From JAXGXJ01 sp040772905 (GTDB lineage Bacteria > Actinomycetota > Thermoleophilia > RBG-16-64-13): a stretch of 64,000 nucleotides of DNA. The stretch spans positions 310,001-374,000 of the forward strand of contig JAXGXJ010000005.1 of the NCBI GenBank assembly GCA_040772905.1, given 5' to 3'. The stretch's first letter is position 1. Each line of letters starts with the position of its first letter. Both the position numbers and the translations under genes were made by a program. Shown here piece after piece: positions 59,194 to 64,000 of this stretch. The notes beneath the pieces were generated by a model that ran no database searches, had not been told where the DNA came from, and saw only the letters and a list, made by a program, of their open reading frames with translations.

Positions 59194-59867
59194 TCCCCGC
59201 CCCGGCAGACTGGAGCCGGGTGGTGAAGCTCGATCCCGCCCGTTCCCTGAGCAGGGAGCGGTTGGAGGCGGTCCGGGCCTGGCGGCCCGATGCGGTCGTG
59301 GTGGGCGGCACCGGCGGGTACGGGGCGGGAGAGGTGTTGGCGTTGCTGATGCGTCTCCGTCACCTGGATCTGCCTCTGGCGATGGAGATCTCCGACCAGG
59401 CCGCACTCTGTCCCGGGTTCGACCTCTACCTCGTGCCCATGGTGTTGAACAGCCGGCAGACCGAGTGGATCATCGGCCGACATCACGCGGCCGTGAAGCG
59501 TTTCGCCCAACGAGCGGAGTGGGAGCGACTGGTGGTGGAGGGCTACTGCATCCTCAATCCCGCCGCCAGTGCAGCTGAACTCACCCAAGCCGACACGGGG
59601 CTCCTGGTCGACGACGTGGCGGCTTACGCGCGCGTAGCCGAACATCTGCTCCATCTGCCCATCTTCTACCTGGAGTACAGCGGCGCCTACGGGCCGCCTG
59701 AGATGGTGCAGGCAGTGCGCCGGGTGTTGGGGGAGACCCGTCTGTGGTATGGGGGCGGTATCACCAGCGACCGCCAGGCGACCGAGATGGGCGCATGGGC
59801 CGACACCATCGTGGTGGGGAACGCCGTGTACGACGAGGAGAGGGGCGACGTGCTCCTCTCACCCTAG
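59190..59867 (+). CDS. pcrB: PcrB-family prenylglyceryl phosphate synthase
   Basis: This 225-residue TIM-barrel enzyme makes an ether bond between glycerol-1-phosphate and a polyprenyl diphosphate. VKLDPARSLS (about 12-21), VVVGGTGGYG, DLYLVPMVLNSRQTEW, EGYCILNPAAS, FYLEYSGAYG and LWYGGGITS are the PcrB/GGGPS signature motifs in order. It resembles the Firmicutes heptaprenylglyceryl phosphate synthase more than archaeal GGGPS, but chain length cannot be judged without modelling. GGAGG lies just before ATG 59190. Glycerol-1-phosphate supply (AraM/EgsA) is not in the window. It lies 10 bases from the convergent serine acetyltransferase. Confidence 0.93.
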   Translation: MIPAPADWSRVVKLDPARSLSRERLEAVRAWRPDAVVVGGTGGYGAGEVLALLMRLRHLDLPLAMEISDQAALCPGFDLYLVPMVLNSRQTEWIIGRHHAAVKRFAQRAEWERLVVEGYCILNPAASAAELTQADTGLLVDDVAAYARVAEHLLHLPIFYLEYSGAYGPPEMVQAVRRVLGETRLWYGGGITSDRQATEMGAWADTIVVGNAVYDEERGDVLLSP

Positions 59868-59877
59868 CCGGCAGACG

Positions 59878-60900
59878 TCAGAGGGTGCTCGCGGGCCCGC
59901 TTTTTGTGTGGAGCCCGTCCTTGGGCCGCCGGATGAGACGCGGGTTCTCGATCATGATGACCGTGTCCGGAGGTACCGGCTCGGTGAGCCACACGTTACC
60001 GCCGATCACGGAACGCGCACCGATGACGGTGTCGCCGCCGAGGATGGTGGCGCCCGAGTAGATGATGACGTCGTCTTCGATGGTGGGATGGCGCTTGCGT
60101 CCGCGGTATTCATCGCCCGCTCCCTTGGGCAGCGAGAGGGCGCCCAGCGTGACCCCCTGATAGATGCGGACGTTCCGACCGATGGTAGTGGTCTCACCGA
60201 TGACCACGCCGGTGCCGTGGTCGATGACGAAGCCGTTGCCGATCTCAGCCCCAGGATGTATGTCGATGCCGGTGACGCTGTGCATGCGCTCGGTCATCAT
60301 GCGCGGGAGCATGGGCACCTCGAGCTCCCAGAGCCTGTGGGCCAGACGGTACACGGCGATGGCCTGCAGACCGGGATAGCTGTAGACGATCTCGTCCGTG
60401 GTCTGCGCGGCGGGATCGCCCTCGAAGGTGGCGCGGATATCGTCCGCAAGAACGCCGCGGATGGCAGGAAGAGCGCTCAGGAGGTCCAGAGCGGCCTGAT
60501 AGCCGCGCTCTTCGCAGTTCGTGCATTCGCGATCGAAACGGAAGCATTCGTGACGGATGCTGCGCCAGACCTGCTCGGAGAGGAGGTCGAAGAGCTTCGT
60601 GATCACCTGTCCCAGTACGAAGCGCGAATTGACGGGATCGATGCGGGTGCGGCTGAAGAATCCGGGGAAGAGCAGTTCACGGGCCGTCTCGATGATCTCC
60701 ACCACGGCTTCGCGGGAGGGGATGGGCTCGTAGCCCACGTGAGTGTGGCAGTCGGCGGCTGCGCAATCCGAGATGATGGTCTCGCTCAGGGCCCGCAGCT
60801 TGTCGCGGTAGGCGACGGCGGCGTTGGCCTCATAACGGCAGTCGGCCCGGCGTCCGCCGGCCGGGGCGGAGGTCGCTGCTGGGGTGATGTCGTCTGCCAC
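59878..60900 (-). CDS. cysE: serine O-acetyltransferase (EpsC/CysE type)
   Basis: This 340-residue enzyme makes O-acetylserine for cysteine synthesis. The N-terminal helical domain (about 40-190; ITKLFDLLSEQVWRSIRHEC) is the long EpsC type. The hexapeptide beta-helix has GIDIHPGAEIGNGFVIDHGTGVVIGE, with the catalytic Asp-His pair in VIDHGTG, VRIYQGVTLGALS, and KRHPTIEDDVIIYSGATILGG (each in part). Several extra Cys residues (FRFDRECTNCEERG) could bind a metal or be redox-active. GTG 60900 is set by AAGGAGG 5 bases upstream. No sulfhydrylase (cysK) is adjacent. An operon partner is not visible. Confidence 0.95.
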   Translation of the reverse strand: MADDITPAATSAPAGGRRADCRYEANAAVAYRDKLRALSETIISDCAAADCHTHVGYEPIPSREAVVEIIETARELLFPGFFSRTRIDPVNSRFVLGQVITKLFDLLSEQVWRSIRHECFRFDRECTNCEERGYQAALDLLSALPAIRGVLADDIRATFEGDPAAQTTDEIVYSYPGLQAIAVYRLAHRLWELEVPMLPRMMTERMHSVTGIDIHPGAEIGNGFVIDHGTGVVIGETTTIGRNVRIYQGVTLGALSLPKGAGDEYRGRKRHPTIEDDVIIYSGATILGGDTVIGARSVIGGNVWLTEPVPPDTVIMIENPRLIRRPKDGLHTKSGPASTL

Positions 60901-61046
60901 GTGGTCCTCCTTGCTGGACGAGAGGAAAGGTAGCACACGCTCGCCCGCGCGGGGTCTCTCCGCGAGATGGCAGGACGCTCGGTCCCGTCCGAGGCAGGCG
61001 CTACCATATGGGGCGACACTGCTTGAGCGGGGCGGACGGGAGGGCG

Positions 61047-62216
61047 ATGCGCTTCATACACACGGCCGACTGGCATCTGGGACGACTGTTCCACGGGGTG
61101 CATCTTACGGAAGACCAGCGCTTTGCACTGCAGGGGCTGCTCCGTCTGGCTCGGGAACGGCAGGTCGACGCAGTAGTGATCGCGGGCGACGTGTTCGACC
61201 GGGGTGTGCCGCCGACGGAGGCCGTCGACCTGCTCGATGAGATCGTGGCCACGCTCGCTCTCGATCTGCATGTGCAGGTGGTGATGATCGCGGGCAACCA
61301 CGACAGTGCCGTCCGCCTGGAGTACATGAGCGGTCTGGCCCGCCGGACGGGAGTGCACGTGGTCGGCCGCGTGGGAGCGCGGCCTGAGCCGGCGTTGGTG
61401 GTGGGGCGCGACGGAGTGAGGGTGCGCTTCTGGCCGCTCGCGTACACCGACCCGGAGACGGCCCGGTATGAGCTGGGACGCGACGACATCCACAGCCACG
61501 AGGCCGTGTTTCGCGGGCAACTCGAATGCCTGGAGGCTGATCCTGCCGAGGTGGACGCCAACGTGCTGATAGCGCACGCCTTCGTGGCGGGGTGCAGAGA
61601 GAGCGAGTCAGAGCGCGCGCTCAGCGTGGGGGGGACCGGGGCTGTTCCGGCCGGACTGCTGCAGGGCTTCGACTATGTGGCGCTGGGGCATCTGCACGAG
61701 GCGCAACCGGCGGGCTCGGAGTCCGTACGCTACTCGGGCTCACTGCTGAAGTACTCCTTCAACGAGGCCGAGCAGGACAAGGCGTTCACGGTTGTCGACC
61801 TCGTTCCAGGCCGGCCGCCCGCGCTGGAGTTGGTCCCGGTGGTACCCAGGCGTGATGTGCGCCGGGTGCGCGGCCGTTTCGAGGAGTTGATGGGCGCCGC
61901 GGATGCTGCGCTGAGTACGGCTAAGGACTGCTACGTGGAGGCGGTCCTCACCGACACCGAACCGGTCCTCGATCCCGTACAGAGGTTGCGGCAGGTGTTC
62001 CCCTATCTGCTGTCGCTCCGCCGTGAGTCGCAGATGGGCCCAGTCGCGGGGCCGTCTGGTGGGGGCACTGTCATCCAGACGCGGTCCACCTTCGAGCTCT
62101 TCGGCGAGTTCTTCTTCGACGTGAAGGCCACTGAGTTGAGCGGCGCGCAGCGCGAGGTACTGGCGGCCGTGCTGACCGACATCGAGCGAGAACGGCGGGA
62201 GGGGGTGGGCGCATGA
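61047..62216 (+). CDS. sbcD: exonuclease SbcCD subunit D
   Basis: This 389-residue nuclease subunit opens DNA hairpins with SbcC. The metallophosphatase motifs are intact: MRFIHTADWHLG, VDAVVIAGDVFDRGVPP, MIAGNHDS, NVLIAHAFV and YVALGHLHEAQ. The C-terminal capping domain (about 280-389) contains a short Gly/Ser linker. ATG 61047 follows GGGAGGGCG. Its stop overlaps the sbcC ATG (ATGA), the standard sbcD-sbcC coupling. Confidence 0.96.
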   Translation: MRFIHTADWHLGRLFHGVHLTEDQRFALQGLLRLARERQVDAVVIAGDVFDRGVPPTEAVDLLDEIVATLALDLHVQVVMIAGNHDSAVRLEYMSGLARRTGVHVVGRVGARPEPALVVGRDGVRVRFWPLAYTDPETARYELGRDDIHSHEAVFRGQLECLEADPAEVDANVLIAHAFVAGCRESESERALSVGGTGAVPAGLLQGFDYVALGHLHEAQPAGSESVRYSGSLLKYSFNEAEQDKAFTVVDLVPGRPPALELVPVVPRRDVRRVRGRFEELMGAADAALSTAKDCYVEAVLTDTEPVLDPVQRLRQVFPYLLSLRRESQMGPVAGPSGGGTVIQTRSTFELFGEFFFDVKATELSGAQREVLAAVLTDIERERREGVGA

Positions 62217-64000
62217 GGCCGTTACGTCTGGTGATGCAGGCGTTCGGCCCCTACCGGGACGAGCAAGTGCTCGACTTCACAGAACTGGGCCCCAACCGGG
62301 TGTTCCTCATCCACGGAGACACGGGTTCCGGAAAGACGACCATCCTCGATGCGATCGTCTTTGCTCTCTACGGGTCTACCAGCGGCGGTGAGCGCCAGGC
62401 TGAGCAGATGCGCTCCGAGAGTGCGCTACCAACCGTGCCTACCGAGGTGACATTCGACTTCGCCCTGGGTGGACGGAGCTATCGCATCCGGCGCAGACCC
62501 ACGCAACTCCTGGCGGGGGTGCGGGCAGGGTCGGCGCTCGTCACCAAGCAGGCTGAGGTGAGCATGTGGGATACCACCGGCTGTGGTCCCGATGACGAGG
62601 GGCGCCCTCTCACCAGCAAGATCCGGGAGGCGGATGCCCGGGTGAAGGCCCTGTTGGGCTTTTCCTGCGACCAGTTCCGCCAAGTGGTGGTGCTCCCGCA
62701 GGGACGATTTCGCGAACTGCTCTCCGCGGGGTCGGACAAGCGCGAGGAGATATTGCGCCAACTGTTCCGCAGCGATCGCTTCAAGGAGGTGGAGGCGCAG
62801 CTGGTCGAGCGGGCCCGCGACGTGCGCAGACAGATGGAGCAGGTCGCAGTCCAGCGCCAAACCCAGCTGGAGATGGCTGGAGCGAGAGACGAGGCTGGAC
62901 TGCGCGCACTGCTGGAGGCTGCCGAGGCGGCGGTCACCAGAGGGGCGGCGGAGGTGACTGTGCGAGGGGACGCCCAGCAGGCGGCGACACGAGCGTTGCA
63001 AGCAGCCGAAGCAGCGCATGAGGCCGACAAGGCGCGCAGTCAGGCACGCGCCGCCGTAGAAGCTCTGGAAACGAAGAAGTCCCTCATGGAGCAGCAGCGC
63101 CTGCGGCTCGAGGCGGCGGCACGCGCCGAGAGAGTGGAGCAGTCCGACGCAAGCCGGCGCGATGTAGCGGCCCGACTCGAGGAGACGAGGGCAGCGCACG
63201 CGGGGGCGCTCACGGCTCTCGATGAGGCTCGCATGAATGAGGAGGCGGCCGTTGCGCAGTTGACTCTCGAGACCCAGAAGCAACCGCAGCGACTGGTCGC
63301 CGAGGAGCGGGTGCGGGAACTCGAGCGCCTGGTCGGGGTCCGCGACGCTTGGCTCTCGGCGGAGCGCGATCGACGGGCGGCGGCTAAGGAGGCTCATGAG
63401 GCCGAGGGCGAGGTGGAACGAGCCCAAGTCGCACAGGCGGAAGCCCAGGCTGAGGTCGAGGAAGGGCGTCAACGAGCAGAGGCGGCGCACCGCGCGCAGT
63501 CCGAACTCCAGTCGGCACGGGTGCGCTTCAAGGCGGCCGAACGACGGGCGAGGGACTGCGCGCGCCTCGTGAGTGTGATAGCGGCCGTGGAGCAGGCGCG
63601 TGCGGAAGAAGAGAGGCTGGGTCAGGCGGAGCAGCAGGCTGCAGAGATGCTGCGTGCGCAGGAGTCGCGCCTTACACAAGTCGAAGAGGGATGGAAGGCC
63701 GGACGAGCCGCGGCGCTGGCGCGGAGCCTCGCGCCGGGGGAGCCCTGTCCCGTGTGTGGGTCGCGTGAGCACCCGGCGCCGGCGGTCAGCGAGGGGAGCG
63801 AGACCTCGGATGACGACCTGGAGAGGGCGCGCGCGGCCGCCACGGCCGCGCGCGCCGCTCACGACCAGGCTCGCTCGGCGTGGGTGAAGGCCGCGTCTCA
63901 CCAGTCTGCCCTCCGGGCGGAGGCAGCGGCTGTCCAGGCTGAGATCGTCGGCATGGCAGTCCCGGGTGCCGCGACGTCGGAGGTCACGTCGCTCTCCGCC
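62213..64000 (+). CDS. sbcC: exonuclease SbcCD subunit C, N-terminal and hook part (cut by window edge)
   Basis: The frame is open for 596 codons to the window end. It begins MRPLRLVMQAFGPYRDEQVL and has the ABC-type Walker A GDTGSGKTTILDAI (about 35-48), then the Q-loop region VVVLPQGRFRELL. Long Ala/Glu/Arg-rich coiled coil runs from about 195 to 500 and beyond. The zinc-hook CPVCGSREHP (around residue 512) joins two molecules. The second coil and the C-terminal ATPase half lie outside the window. It overlaps sbcD by 4 bases. Confidence 0.95.
   Translation, partial: MRPLRLVMQAFGPYRDEQVLDFTELGPNRVFLIHGDTGSGKTTILDAIVFALYGSTSGGERQAEQMRSESALPTVPTEVTFDFALGGRSYRIRRRPTQLLAGVRAGSALVTKQAEVSMWDTTGCGPDDEGRPLTSKIREADARVKALLGFSCDQFRQVVVLPQGRFRELLSAGSDKREEILRQLFRSDRFKEVEAQLVERARDVRRQMEQVAVQRQTQLEMAGARDEAGLRALLEAAEAAVTRGAAEVTVRGDAQQAATRALQAAEAAHEADKARSQARAAVEALETKKSLMEQQRLRLEAAARAERVEQSDASRRDVAARLEETRAAHAGALTALDEARMNEEAAVAQLTLETQKQPQRLVAEERVRELERLVGVRDAWLSAERDRRAAAKEAHEAEGEVERAQVAQAEAQAEVEEGRQRAEAAHRAQSELQSARVRFKAAERRARDCARLVSVIAAVEQARAEEERLGQAEQQAAEMLRAQESRLTQVEEGWKAGRAAALARSLAPGEPCPVCGSREHPAPAVSEGSETSDDDLERARAAATAARAAHDQARSAWVKAASHQSALRAEAAAVQAEIVGMAVPGAATSEVTSLSA

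Overview
The window is about 64 kb of high-GC bacterial chromosome carrying 59 protein genes (two cut by the window ends) and two tRNAs. I see no rRNA, insertion sequence, prophage or CRISPR array. Gene content and order point to a deep-branching, probably anaerobic Actinomycetota-like lineage. A Firmicutes-style housekeeping string (tilS-hpt-ftsH-fol-nad-coaX-dusB-greA-lysS-mcsA-mcsB-clpC-radA-disA-yacL-ispD-ispF-gltX-cysS-rlmB-yacP-sigH) is combined with GC-rich codon use, GTG starts, strong Shine-Dalgarno sites and an actinobacterial-style basic N-terminal extension on RlmB. The lineage assignment is inference; no marker gene here settles it.

Region 1 (1-3.1 kb, minus strand) is the start of an RNB-type ribonuclease followed by a SipW/TasA-like export operon: two TasA/CalY-like secreted proteins, a SipW-type signal peptidase and a third secreted protein. 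Region 2 (3.4-13.1 kb) holds glutaminyl-tRNA synthetase with its cognate tRNA-Gln, a GNAT enzyme, a SagB-like oxidoreductase divergent from an MFS exporter, a DUF5658 membrane protein, a GGDEF/HD-GYP protein, a lipoprotein polysaccharide deacetylase, a ferredoxin and an AcuC-like deacetylase.

Region 3 (13.2-42 kb, all plus strand) is the housekeeping block. It covers tRNA lysidine modification, purine salvage, FtsH, folate synthesis (folE, folP, folB, folK), de novo NAD synthesis (nadA, nadB, nadC), CoaX, tRNA dihydrouridine synthase, GreA and LysRS. Then come the McsA/McsB/ClpC protein quality-control genes, RadA and DisA, isoprenoid genes ispD/ispF, GltX, CysS, RlmB, a YacP-like NYN nuclease and a SigH-type sigma factor. 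Many genes overlap by 1-8 bases, so translation is probably coupled. FolK and NadA form one uninterrupted reading frame, and McsB has lost several residues needed for arginine kinase activity.

Region 4 (42-54.3 kb) is devoted to the cell surface: a Thr-rich stalk protein, tRNA-Thr, an LCP ligase, a small lipoprotein, a CapD-like sugar dehydratase, an SLH-domain deacetylase, an orphan secretion-ATPase-like protein, a large SLH beta-helix protein and a small membrane protein. Region 5 (54.4-64 kb) has a PASTA Ser/Thr kinase, a second and divergent diadenylate-cyclase-like protein, a PRC-barrel protein, a hexapeptide acyltransferase, DUF1405 coupled to PcrB (ether-lipid synthesis), serine acetyltransferase, and sbcD plus truncated sbcC.

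Most notable are the degenerate McsB, the divergent DAC protein beside the PASTA kinase, the FolK-NadA fusion frame, the DUF1405-PcrB pair, the SipW operon, two genes whose best Shine-Dalgarno sites precede isoleucine codons, and a recurring extended -10 promoter element (TGGTANNNT).
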